Below are positions 22,880 through 32,972 of a DNA stretch of 64,000 nt, one piece after another. The stretch's first letter is position 1; every line of letters begins with the position of its first letter. Made by a program: the position numbers and the translations under genes. Under the pieces are notes generated by a model that did no database searches, was not told the origin of the DNA, and saw only the letters and a program-made list of their open reading frames with translations. This DNA is from Endocalyx cinctus (Eukaryota; Ascomycota; Sordariomycetes; Amphisphaeriales; Apiosporaceae): NCBI GenBank assembly GCA_001600455.1, contig BCKC01000001.1:6040441-6104440 (forward strand), read 5' to 3'.

Positions 22880-23870
22880 AATGACAGCACGAAGACTGAA
22901 GCGTAAGGGCGAGGAAGGAGGTGGAGAAGTTAATAGATTCGACTAGCTGACACTATTTTGTAAGGGAGAGAGGATGGGTGACCTTTGAAGGTATATTTGT
23001 CGAGAATGCCTTGCAAGGTAAGGTTATATGATCTTGTTTCGAGGAACTTGAACAGTGCTCAGGGAGTACCACCGTGCGTAACGGGGACGATGGTCAGGCT
23101 AGTGTACTAGGCTCACTTTTGAATCTTATGTTGGCCTTGATCAGTTGGGCCATATAAGCGATACGCTGCCTGGCTGCATCTACCCTGGCAATAAATGTTG
23201 CATTCAAATATATTTATTTTACAAAAACGATAGCTAATCGGGTAGGTATCTACCAGGGTCTTAACGTGAAGAAATACATACCAGGGTTGGAGGCCTCTCG
23301 CCGGCGCCTCCCCCAACAAAGCCCCGGCTAACCCTAACCAGTATCTGTGAAAAAAGTTGGTTTGAAGTAAAAAAAAAAAAGTTTTACTGAAGTTTTGGAG
23401 GTAAAAAGTTAGGCTGGTTTTTGAAAAAAAAAAAAAAAAAAAAAAACACTACGGTTGCATTTAGATTGATACGGTAAAACGCTCGGCGATCAATTCATGG
23501 CATCCAGTTTCATCAACCGCTCAGTAAAACCCCCTGCACACCTGCCAGATATGACAATATCTACTATGTAAGCCTTGTAATATTTTCAAGTCGGCCAATA
23601 AACCTGGTGAAATCTCTTAAACAGTTACCCCGCGTCGACCTCACCTTAGGCTGGCTAGCAGCGTCGAAACTACATTACATCAGGTATTTATAAACCCACC
23701 CTGCATCGTCGCTGAGACTTCCGTCACCATAGGCGACTTCCAGTTGACGAACCCACACTTTCAAGTGATTGCCTATCGCCGTACACCATTTTCAGTCGGT
23801 CTGCGATATGAACATTTTAGTAAATTACTTGCGACGAGATAGGCTGGTAGCCGAGAACAATATTAAAACA
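22880..23870. promoter_or_regulatory. Divergent intergenic region between the Hsp70-like and coiled-coil genes
   Basis: About 1 kb separates the two start codons and must hold both promoters. It contains a C/G-rich patch near 23290-23335, two A runs (the second 23424-23446, 23 bases) and no coding frame. The poly-A/T tract could be a nucleosome-depleted promoter element; no specific binding site was recognised. Confidence 0.4.
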
Positions 23871-25278
23871 ATGGATTCGCAAGATATGACCGAAGGGCAG
23901 GAACCGGTGACAGCCACACACAGAGGAGCGACCGTTCAGAGAGCGCCGCCTGTACCATATCCTGCTGATATGGTGAATCGCGGCCAAAATGAAGTAGTCG
24001 CCAATGTGGGTGACTTCTCATCAGAGATGAGATATATCCATATGGCCCTAAAAAAATTACAGCAAGGTCAGGAAGAATTCTCGGACACGATCGAAGAAGT
24101 AAGTAAGGACTTGCACGGCGTTCAGCGGCATCTGCGATCTTTGCGATCTCTGGAAGAGGCACACCAGGACAAACAGACGATACTCGCCCTCCAAAAGGAA
24201 CTAAAAGGGGCTAGAGACGTCACCGAAACAGTTTCGAAAAAGTGGAAGAAAGCGGCGTCGAAGCTGGCCGAGGTGCAGTCCCAGAATAACACCGCGGCTC
24301 AGCTTTCCGATAGCGACCTCATCGATCTAGTCAAGCAGCTGCGCCATCAAGTTCGAGGGTTCTCGGTGCAATTATTTTCGGGAAGACCACTCTCGCAAAC
24401 TGAAGACTTCACTTCCTCCAACTTCTCCGATTACATATGCCAGGCAGTCGACGGAGGACCGCATGAATTTTTCTCGCAGCTCCAGTCGGAGACCAGAGGA
24501 CCATTCGCGGTGCAGTCATTCTTGTGGCGAGTACTTGTTGGGGAAGTTTTTGAGGCCTATCTTTGGGCCCCGTGGCTGGGAGAAGCAATCGCTAGCTTCA
24601 AACAGGCTTCTCAGCCATGTAAGCACCTTCCTTTGAGATACGTTCCGACATACCGTAGATTAACTTTGCTATTTGTTAGCTAATGACGATGGTGACAAAC
24701 AACGAGCGTCAAATGCCGAGCAGGAACTTGAGATCTGGAAGTCTACTACCTCAACTCTCGCTCTCAGATGGATGGTGGGTGAAGAAAGTGCGGCTAAATT
24801 GGAGGATCTCACTATTCGTCTATCTGCAAGCATCACCAGCGTCATAGGCCCATTTGCAAGGGTTTCAAATGAGCGGGTCGTCTTGGACCACCTTCGAGAT
24901 GTCCTAAACAGTGCCATCAGTCTGGACCAGGATATATGTAAGCAGGTAGCGCGCGTGGACTGGGTCTTCCCAGCCCAGCAGTCGGTTAAATTCTTGCCTG
25001 ATACCATGAACGTCGAGCCTGGACAGCCAACTCCGCGGCAAACCCGAATCGTCAGCGTGGTCACTGCGCCAGGTCTGACGAAGCGAAGCAATCACTCCGG
25101 AGAGAAGCTCATGGTTGAGGACCTGCTACTGAAGATGAACGTCGTATGCGCGAGGCCCTCTCGTGGGTCGCCTTCTCACAGTGATGAGTCTAAGGCGAAA
25201 CAGGTCACCAGATCCTCCAGGACTACACCCCTGGAAGGACCACCACGGGACAGCCACCAGACCGGACGAGCGACGTGA
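23871..25278 (+). CDS. Fungal coiled-coil protein of unknown function
   Basis: A two-exon gene (23871-24618 and 24680-25278), 448 aa. The 61-nt intron (donor GTAAGC, acceptor GTTAG) joins SFKQASQP to SNDDGDKQ in frame. The chosen ATG has a good AAAACAATGG context; an upstream in-frame ATG near 23808 is possible. The N-terminus is polar. Residues about 60-180 form a coiled coil (KKLQQGQEEFSDTIEEVSK and similar), followed by LSDSDLIDLVKQLRHQVRGF. The C-terminal part has LDHLRDVLNSAISLDQDIC and VTAPGLTKRSNHSGEKLMV, resembling a widespread but uncharacterised fungal family in which a conserved D-x-x-L-I-x-x-x-x-x-L-R block and a C-terminal P-x-L-x-(K/R) block occur. The Ser/Arg-rich tail is probably disordered. 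No catalytic motif is visible. Confidence 0.8.
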
Positions 25279-26559
25279 TAGACCCTAGTCTCCAAAGGCA
25301 ATCAATGGTTTACTATGGTATAAGAGCAAAGTTTTGAGACCCTGTCAGGTACCATCCTTACACATACCATACCTTTTACAGTATAATTTCAAGACCCTAT
25401 TAAAAGAAGGTACTTCTGATTTTTTTTTTTGCTAACTCGTCTTTATTTACAATTACATATTAAATTGCAAGAAAAAAAAAGTATGAGCAACCCTTTATCG
25501 CTAGGCGATACGCCGTGGTTGACAGGGTTTTGGATCCTTTCACACTAGGTTATAGCAAACTAGGGGTTCAACGGCGGTTATTTGACTTAAGGAATGTTTA
25601 TATTGGGCACATTGTTAAAAACATTATAAATTAGTACGAAGTACTGTAGGTGAACGAGAAAATATACGAAGTAACGAGTGATTGATTGAAGGAAGAACAT
25701 ACATGTGGGCCCCTGGCCCCACGTATCATAAATATACTATTAAATTGCCATTGAACTTTTGTTACGGAGACGGGGTAAACTCCCGTTATTATATATAATT
25801 TTATTTCACGATGCAAATTTATCTATTTATTATTTTTCATGGAAACACAGTGGAAGGGAAAAAGTTGAATGTGGATGTAGTTCTTACACACGCAGTTAAT
25901 CGCCGCAGTCGCCGTTGACCCCTCACCCCCCACAGGGAACTTTAATAGACCCCTGGTCAGCTAGCCACGAACTTATCTTAACCAATCAATAACCTGGTAA
26001 AAGCGTACACATAAAGTAAACCCCTGCGGCTCAGCAGAGGTGTTGGCATGAAGCTGAAAGTCCTTACATGTATGGTTTCGTTTTGATCATGGTAGAATAA
26101 ATAATGTGATAACCTGCTTACCTGTCCAATCACACATACACCTCGTCCAGGGGATGCTTTTACTTGTAACATGGTTCTTGTGACTCCCAAATAGCGTACA
26201 AGGGCTTCTTACCGTACACTATTGGAGTTATCTGAGAATAGCGCACGCACAGCTAGGGGTCTTCAAGGAGCATCCTACCGTATTATACCTATGCTAGAGT
26301 CTACCTTGATATTTAGTTACTTGATTCCTAGCAAGATAAGGGTTTTTTCTTCTCGTTTATATAAGGGGATTTTATATGTGTCCGACGACTGACTAGGGTC
26401 TGTAATGTAGACAGATGTATCTTCACATAGAAATTGAATCCATCTACATACTGTCACACTTGCAGACTATTAGGTCATTTGCAATTCTTCCAACTAATTT
26501 CCCCCTAAGCCTTCTGAACCGTGCTATTATCACTAAGGAACCCGACAGCTTTCTTAGCT
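25279..26559. other. Intergenic spacer
   Basis: AT-rich. Terminal flank of the coiled-coil gene and upstream region of the dynamin gene. Short ORFs (25631-25816 and 25978-26190, minus) are not protein-like. Confidence 0.5.
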
Positions 26560-28957
26560 ATGCCAAACGAAACAGATCCACTGGATCTATCAGCCGCGGC
26601 AAACGAGATGGAACGAATCGGCCAACATGTTCATCTCGATACAAACTTGTTGGGTGAGCTTAACGATCCGACAGCACGAATTCTCCTTGACACAATCGAC
26701 AATCTACGGGAGCTTCAACTTGGGGACATCATCAGTCTTCCTCAAATTGTCGTAGTAGGAGACCAATCATCCGGCAAGAGCTCCGTTTTAGAAGCCATCT
26801 CCGGAGTTCAATTCCCTGCCAGGGGCGACGTATGCACCCGCTTCCCGACCGAACTAGTGCTCCGAGAAGGCCAAGAGACCAAGATAAATGTCAGGGTAGA
26901 TTTCACTGGCCCCCGTTCGTCCGCTGCGACTACCCAGAAATTCTCCCGCGCTACCTTCGATAGCGCAACACTGCCGGAGATTATCGGCGAGGCTGCCAAT
27001 AGTATGGGAATTTTCGGCAATAGTAGAAGCTTCACCAAAGATCTGCTACGCGTGGAGATCACTAGGCCGGGGATCCCCTCCCTTACCCTAGTTGACCTAC
27101 CTGGCTTCTTTAGTTCCGAGACAGATGATCAAGAACCGGAGGCTAGCGATGTCGCGAGAGAACTTGCAGAGCACTATATGCGGCTGCCAAATAGCATCAT
27201 CCTCGAGGTCTTGTCGGCAAACCAGAACCTTGCCAATCAGATTGTGGTAAAAGAAGTAATGAAGTGCGATCCTGCCAAAGAACGCACGCTAGGCGTGATC
27301 ACGAAGCCGGATCTTTCCGGTCCACAAGCTACGGAGAGATACCTCCAGCTCGCCCGAGGCCAGGAGAGCATGCACAAGCTCAAGCTGGGCTGGCATGTCC
27401 TGCGCAACCGAGCTGAGGGAACAACGTATACGTTGCCTGAAGACCGGGATAAGGTCGAGAAAGAATTCTTCCAGCAGTCGAATCCATGGTCTGCCATTTC
27501 CGAAAACAATCGTGGCATCGCGGCATTACGAGTCAAGCTCAGAAAACTGCTTTTGGGTCATATTCAAAAGACCCTGCCGTCCCTGTTACAAGAAATCCAA
27601 GCAAAGCTGTCTATTCGTCAGCTCTCCCTCGAAAGGCTCGGCAAGCCTCGCTCAGAGCCTGCAGATTTAAGGAGGTACCTCCTAGATATCGCCGAGAAGT
27701 TCCAACGGCTGGCCCGCGACGGCGCGGAAGGACGATACAGTGATGAATTCTTCGGCATAACCTACAACAACTGGAAACCACGGAGGCTGCGGGCTCTATT
27801 GAGAAACCTTAACCGTGCTTTCTACGCGACGATGATTATGAAGGGCGTGAATCGTGAAATCGAATGGGAAGACGACGAGAGGAGTGCCCTCTACGAAATC
27901 GGACCCGATTGGGTCAGATATGGTGGTGACCCGCCCAGTTATCTTGTGCCATTTCTCCGGGTATTTGACGGATTCCCCCAGCCTGAGGTCATCGACGAGC
28001 TTGCGCTGCGCGAGGAACTCGAAGAACTAGCGGCTAACAGCCAAGGAACCGAGTTTCCGGGTCAGCCCAATGGTGAATTGAGCAGTCAACTATTTAAGAT
28101 GCAGGTACGACCGTGGGATGGGATTGCCGAGTGTTACGTGGACCAAGTTATCGCCTTTTCCAAGTCCTTCGTAGAAAAGCTGCTTTTACACATCATTGAT
28201 GCTGACCAGCAGACTCATAATGCTCTGTCGGTCGCTTATGTCTTGCCTTTCTTCGAAAATAAGGAGCCGATTCTCCGGGCTAAGTTAGCCGAGATCCTTC
28301 GGCCTTACAAGAGCGCGTACGGCCCGCCACTTGACGCAGAATTCCACTCAACACTTCTATTAACTACGGCTAGTCGGAACGCGGCGGCTATCGCGAGTCT
28401 GATGGAGGAGAGATTCCCAGCGGCCTTTACGGAGAAGGGAGGCAAAGGCCTCTCTCGGGAGCAGGTCGAGGGGGCGTTCAAGACAGAGGAGAGCCGCACC
28501 AGCGAGCTGGGTATCGAGAAAGTAATCGACATAACCACGACGCACCTTCAGGTAATAAACCAATAAATACCAACTCCCTTTCTTTTTAGTACCTAACGCC
28601 GACTTACCTATGATTCCAAGATGTCACTCGGCGTATTCACCCAAAACGTCATCAACCTGGCCGTCGAGAATTGCCTTATTTCTGATCTCCACACCATCCT
28701 CACGCAGTCGACGGTCGCCCAAATGAGCGACGAGCGGCTCCGCGAGCTTGCCTCAGAGTCTGCAGCCATGCAGGCGAAGAGGCAGACTCTGCAGCATGAG
28801 ATCAATCTTCTCAAATCGGGCCTGGCGGTTTGTAAACAGCATCGCTCACACACGAGAACAGGTAAGTTACTTTCTGTTACCCTGTGTGGCAGCTGGGTAT
28901 CTGACACTTCAAACAGTACTTCCCGCGGACTTCGAGAACTTCTCGAATGAGAGTTAA
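26560..28957 (+). CDS. Dynamin-like large GTPase
   Basis: A large membrane-remodelling GTPase. Exons are 26560-28551, 28621-28861 and 28917-28957, 757 aa. The G1 loop GDQSSGKSS is at residues 67-75, the G2 threonine is in CTRFPTE (92-98), G3 DLPG is at 179-182 and G4 TKPD at 248-251. A middle/stalk region follows. The first exon alone would stop at 28564-28566, but splicing 28552-28620 (branch CCTAACG, acceptor CCAAG) joins THLQ in phase to MSLGVFTQNVINLAVENCL. This is a clear GTPase effector domain, including the string MSDERLRELASES. Intron 28862-28916 adds a short acidic tail. There is no PH domain or proline-rich region, so it resembles the Mx/Vps1-like fungal-specific dynamins. The organelle and process are not shown by the sequence. 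The start ATG has a weak context; upstream in-frame codons are non-ATG. Confidence 0.92.
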
Positions 28958-30364
28958 AGTAATGGGTTAACGTAACGTTGTCGCCGTAAGAGTCACCGGG
29001 TCTTTTTCTTTTCGCTACCCTATTTTTATTATTCACCCTCATAATGTTCACGAAGGAGTATAAGGAAGAGAGATTTTCACCATCAGCATCTTTAGGTCTA
29101 TCCTATCTACTATACCCACATGTGTTATGATTTGGTTAAATGTGAATAAGGGGAGACAGTGGTGGTCTATTACAGCACCTATTATACCACTGGTTTTACT
29201 ACGGTATCTAACTGGTATTTAGAGTAGTATTTGGAGTGTTATTCGGAGTCGTGCTCCGGTATCACTATCTTTTACTACGACTGCAGTGTTGACCAATAGG
29301 GTTTTGTGTTCTTATAGCAAGGAGCCAGCCGTAAGGCTGATTAGCTAAGTAGTATGGGTTGGTGATCGAGAGAGGCTGAAGGTGACACCTTATTCTTGGG
29401 GTAAGAATAAACTTAGATTGATGACTGCCGAAGGAATAAAGTGTCTATATACATAGAATGGCCTTCCTTATATAATAACCCTTAGTCCGTATCGTCATTC
29501 CTAGTGGCTCACGGCCTCTTCGTCGCTAGTCCCTCAAGCGTTGGTGAGGATCACCACCTTTATTGTGATCCTCACTCTTAGCAAGTGCTCCTGGTTACGT
29601 GAGTCTTGGGCTTATGGTCTTTCAGTTAGGCCTACTTATACTTTTTAAATCTCTGCACTATTTATAAGTAACGCAGTATCAAATCATTCTGAGAACGATC
29701 CCCAGGACCGATGACTCGGGGCAGACTAGCTAGGTCAGAAAGCAAAGGTAAAGAACGGGGTTAGCGGACTAAGAAGCCACACTTACCAGACTATATAACT
29801 GTAATGTTTGGCCTTACCGTTTTCTTCGCATAACTTATTCATAAGTATGCATAAATACAGCTGCTCAGAACACTTGACTGATTAGTGACTGAGCCGAGCC
29901 TGAGTAAAAGCAGCAAATGCGCTATCCCCGATCCGTCGAAAAAAAAGGTCAATGTAATGTACATAACCAATTTTCGATACATCCCATAATAGTCTAGATA
30001 GACGCCAATGACATTCTTCCATGGTTTCCTCAGGCGAAGAAGATACTGGGGAGAAGGGCGCTAGCTTTGTCAGATTGGATCCTTGTCAAGGCAGATTTCC
30101 TCCACGAGTCGGAGTCTCTTTTTGAGCTTGCAAGCCCGGGCCGCTGAAACGGTGCCCACCTGGACGAGGATCCCCTCCCGGCGATCTTCTCTGATTTGGA
30201 AGTTCTATATATTATCTCGTGCGATTTTGAGAATGCTTCGTCACTCTTCTCCCCCCGTCGACAGGCACAGGTAAAGATCGCCGTAAATGCATGGATCACG
30301 GCAAAAAATACATTTGAATGGTGCCAAGAATTTCAATTGCTGGGCCGACTTTCTCGGAGTCGAC
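28958..30364. other. Intergenic with hairpin-rich segment
   Basis: No gene is supported. The part 29287-29700 contains several short perfect inverted repeats and is described separately. Minus-strand ORF 30030-30299 is low-quality. The 3' end is the GH62 promoter. Confidence 0.45.
29287..29700. repeat. Inverted-repeat-rich segment, possible solo LTR
   Basis: The segment begins TGTTGACC and contains an 11-bp perfect inverted repeat GTGAGGATCAC/GTGATCCTCAC (29544-29554 and 29565-29575, 10-nt loop). A second 8-bp stem is TTATTCTT/AAGAATAA (29390-29397 and 29403-29410). TATATAATAA lies near 29472, a TATA-like element. This layout is reminiscent of fungal copia LTRs. No matching right border or 5-bp target duplication could be found, so the assignment is weak. 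Confidence 0.25.
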
Positions 30365-30372
30365 TATAAAAA
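30365..30372 (+). promoter_or_regulatory. TATA box of the GH62 gene
   Basis: TATAAAAA lies 107 bases upstream of the GH62 start codon, at a normal distance for a fungal core promoter. The leader between is A- and C-rich and contains no ATG other than the CDS start region. Confidence 0.6.
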
Positions 30373-30478
30373 GGAGGTGAACGAACATCTAGTCTAACAC
30401 AACGAGTCTCTTTTTTCTTGCTACTTGCACCGGCATACAAAAATTGCGACCCAGCGAAAAAAAAAAAAGCATAAAAAG

Positions 30479-31656
30479 ATGCGGTCCCTTATCGTGCTAG
30501 CAGCCGCAACCCTCGCCGCGGGCTTGCCGTCCTCCTCCTCGCTCAAGCCCCGGCAGAGTCTCCCCACCAGTTTTGAATGGAGCTCGAGCGATCCCTTAAT
30601 CGCGGCCAAGGACGACGGAAAGGGTGTGTCAGGCGTCAAGGACCCGTCGGTCGTGTACTATGACGGCGCGTATCACGTATTCGCGAGCACGGCGTCGACC
30701 GAGGATGGATATAACCTGTTGTACACGACATTCACCGATTTCGACTCGGCCTCTTCGGCCGAGTTCACTTACCTGGACACGACCGCTATCGGCACCGGTT
30801 ATCGCGCGGCTCCGGAGGTCTTTTACTTTGAGCCCCAGGGCTTGTGGTACCTTGTTTGTAAGTAGCATCAAACTCTTTTTTTTTTTTTTTGGAAAAAATA
30901 AAAAGAAAGAATGGGGGATGAGGGTCAATTACCTTTCACACTCTTTTGGGTGATCCATATTCTAACTACCAAAATTACCCCCTACTTATTCAAACAGATC
31001 AAAACAACAACGCGGCATACTCAACCAATGCCGACATAAGCGACCCTTCGGGCTGGACCGCGCCCGAAACCTTCTACTCCTCGACTCCGCAGATCGTCCT
31101 AGACAACATCGGAAGTGGGTACTGGGTAGACATGTGGGTAATCTGCGACGCGTCCGACTGCTACTTATTCAGCAGCGACGACAACGGGCACCTATACCGA
31201 TCCAGCACGTCCGTCTCGGATTTCCCCGCGGGGATGAGCGACCCGGTGATCGCGCTCGAGGACTCGAACCCGAACAACCTGTTCGAGGCCAGCAACGTGT
31301 ACAGCGTCGGGAGCGACGGGTACCTCCTGATCGTAGAGGCGATCGGCAGCGACGGCGCGCGGTACTTCCGATCCTGGACGGCGGCCGATTTGGCCAGCGA
31401 TTCCTGGACGGGGCTCGCCGATAGCGAGGAGAACCCGTTCGCGAGGTCGAACAACGTCGTCTTCGAGAGCGGGACCGCTTGGACGACGAGCGTGTCCCAC
31501 GGCGAGGTCGTGCGCGATCAGGTCGATCAGACGCTCACTATCGACCCGTGCAGCCTCCGGTATATGTACCAGGGCCTCGATCCCGCCGCCTCGGGAGATT
31601 ACAACGGGTTGCCGTGGAAGTTGGGACTTCTCACGCAGACGAATTCGGCTTGTTAA
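30479..31656 (+). CDS. GH62 alpha-L-arabinofuranosidase, secreted
   Basis: This enzyme removes arabinofuranosyl side groups from arabinoxylan outside the cell. Exons are 30479-30857 and 30998-31656, 345 aa, the usual GH62 size without a binding module. The N-terminus MRSLIVLAAATLAAG is a signal peptide. The predicted catalytic residues sit in the expected places: the aspartate in GVKDPSVVYYDG (about Asp55), the aspartate in YWVDMWVICD (about Asp171) and the glutamate in NNLFEASNVY (about Glu223). The 140-nt intron has donor GTAAGT, a branch-like TCTAAC and acceptor AACAG; removing it restores LWYLVYQNNNAAYSTN, a hallmark GH62 stretch. The intron carries a 14-nt T run. Start chosen because the signal peptide begins there; an upstream in-frame extension to 30425 is Lys-rich and non-ATG. 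Family assignment is strong. Confidence 0.93.
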
Positions 31657-32234
31657 GTTAAGTAGACTGTTGCCGAGAGGAAAAGATCTTCAATATAATA
31701 ATTTCCAATAAATTTATCATGCATCTCAAAGTTTTCCTCTTGATAATTAGTGATTTTGTCTTAAGTGGTAGTTGTCGCAAGCACAGTGTTACGATAGGTC
31801 TAAAACCCTTATGTATTAAAAGCTCATGTTATTTTCAAAAGGGGTGTATTGATATTTCTATAGGTACACTGAACGCGCCACCCCAAAGTAACCTAAGTAG
31901 TTATAATAATACGTGCCAAAGAAAACGCTATGCAAAAAACGACATTGAAAACAAGAAACTTGTTAGTTTAGGTGTTTTATTATTTGTATTATTATTAATT
32001 TTTTTTTTTAATTTTTCTTTTTCCTTTCACTTTCCCAGAAAAAAAGGGGGAGGTTTAGAAGTGAATTCAAGATGCCATAGCCACCGAGTCAACCCCTTCT
32101 AAGCTCTCTATTAGGTATTATATATCATATACTGTCTATTACAATTGTCAGTGGACATGGCCTTATAGTGCTAACAGTGGAAAACACGACTAACCATTAT
32201 CAATAAGAAGATCGTGATAAAAAGGCGTTCTTAT
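31657..32234. other. Convergent intergenic region
   Basis: AT-rich 3' flanks between the GH62 gene and the small minus-strand gene. The ORF 31719-32102 covers T-rich low-complexity sequence and is not credible as a gene. Confidence 0.5.
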
Positions 32235-32972
32235 TTAAGCCTCGGGTTGGCCTGGCACGACCGTCGGCGTATTTATGCTGGTCGTGGAAGTGGCAGTGGC
32301 AGCAACTGTGGCCGCCGCCATGATAGCAGTACTTGCAGCGGCTGTAGTGGCGACGGCGGTAGTAGTTGCAGTTGCAGCATTAGCGACGGCAATTGGATGC
32401 AGAGAGGCGGCGGTGGTCGTGGTCGTGATCGCGGCTAAGATACCCGCCATTCGCTCCTTCGACTGCGCCTCGGTAAGGGGCGTACGGAACTGCAGATGCT
32501 GTCTTAGATATCTGTCTTCGACATGACTCTCTGGGTTCAGATATCGGTTCAGATTGTAACCGACGTCATTTGGGACCGCGAGGACGGGTCTTTGGTCTTG
32601 ATCGCTTCGGCTATTTTTTTGTATAAAAAGAAAGAAGAAGAGATCAGGTGTTGGTTTCTAAATGCACGCCTCAAATTTATGACCCGATCCGATCCAATTC
32701 ATTTCCTTTCTTTTCCTCATGCTTCCTTCAATAAAAAGCATCTATATCACTTTCGCCTAACTCAAGCGAACTAAAGTTAGATGAATGAGAACCGACGCTG
32801 TACAAATGAATATCCGTTCCTTTTTTTTTTTTTTTGATGGGTAATGATAATGGTGATGATTGTAGATTTTTACTCCGCTCCTTCTACAGTCTCCCTCTGT
32901 AGCACTCTGCTAGATGGGGATTCAGATTCGCTAATAGAGAACTTACAGGTTGTTTTGACCGTTCTGAGCCAT
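32235..32972 (-). CDS. Small two-exon hypothetical protein with Ala/Thr-rich C-terminus
   Basis: Exon 1 (32947-32972) is a start exon encoding MAQNGQNN plus two bases of the next codon. It has good start context (ATCAACATGG) and an immediate GTAAGT donor. Exon 2 (32235-32610) follows a pyrimidine-rich stretch and an AAATAG acceptor, and its phase fits exactly, giving 133 aa. The exon 2 frame has no start codon in its first half, so it is invisible to simple ORF searches. That half is nevertheless strongly protein-like: GYNLNRYLNPESHVEDRYL, then QFRTPLTEAQSKERMAGIL. The last 60 residues are a low-complexity Ala/Thr/Val run. The 336-nt intron is long for this genome and contains a 15-nt homopolymer, so an extra internal exon is possible. 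The family is not recognised. Confidence 0.5.

Noticed and set aside
23328..23340. CTAACCCTAACC, a telomere-like word
   Set aside because: Only two copies in an internal position, far too short for a telomere or interstitial telomeric tract.
32275..32526. Plus-strand Ala/Val-rich ORF resembling a membrane protein
   Set aside because: It is the opposite strand of the low-complexity Ala/Thr run of the minus-strand gene; the minus frame continues into protein-like sequence while this one does not.
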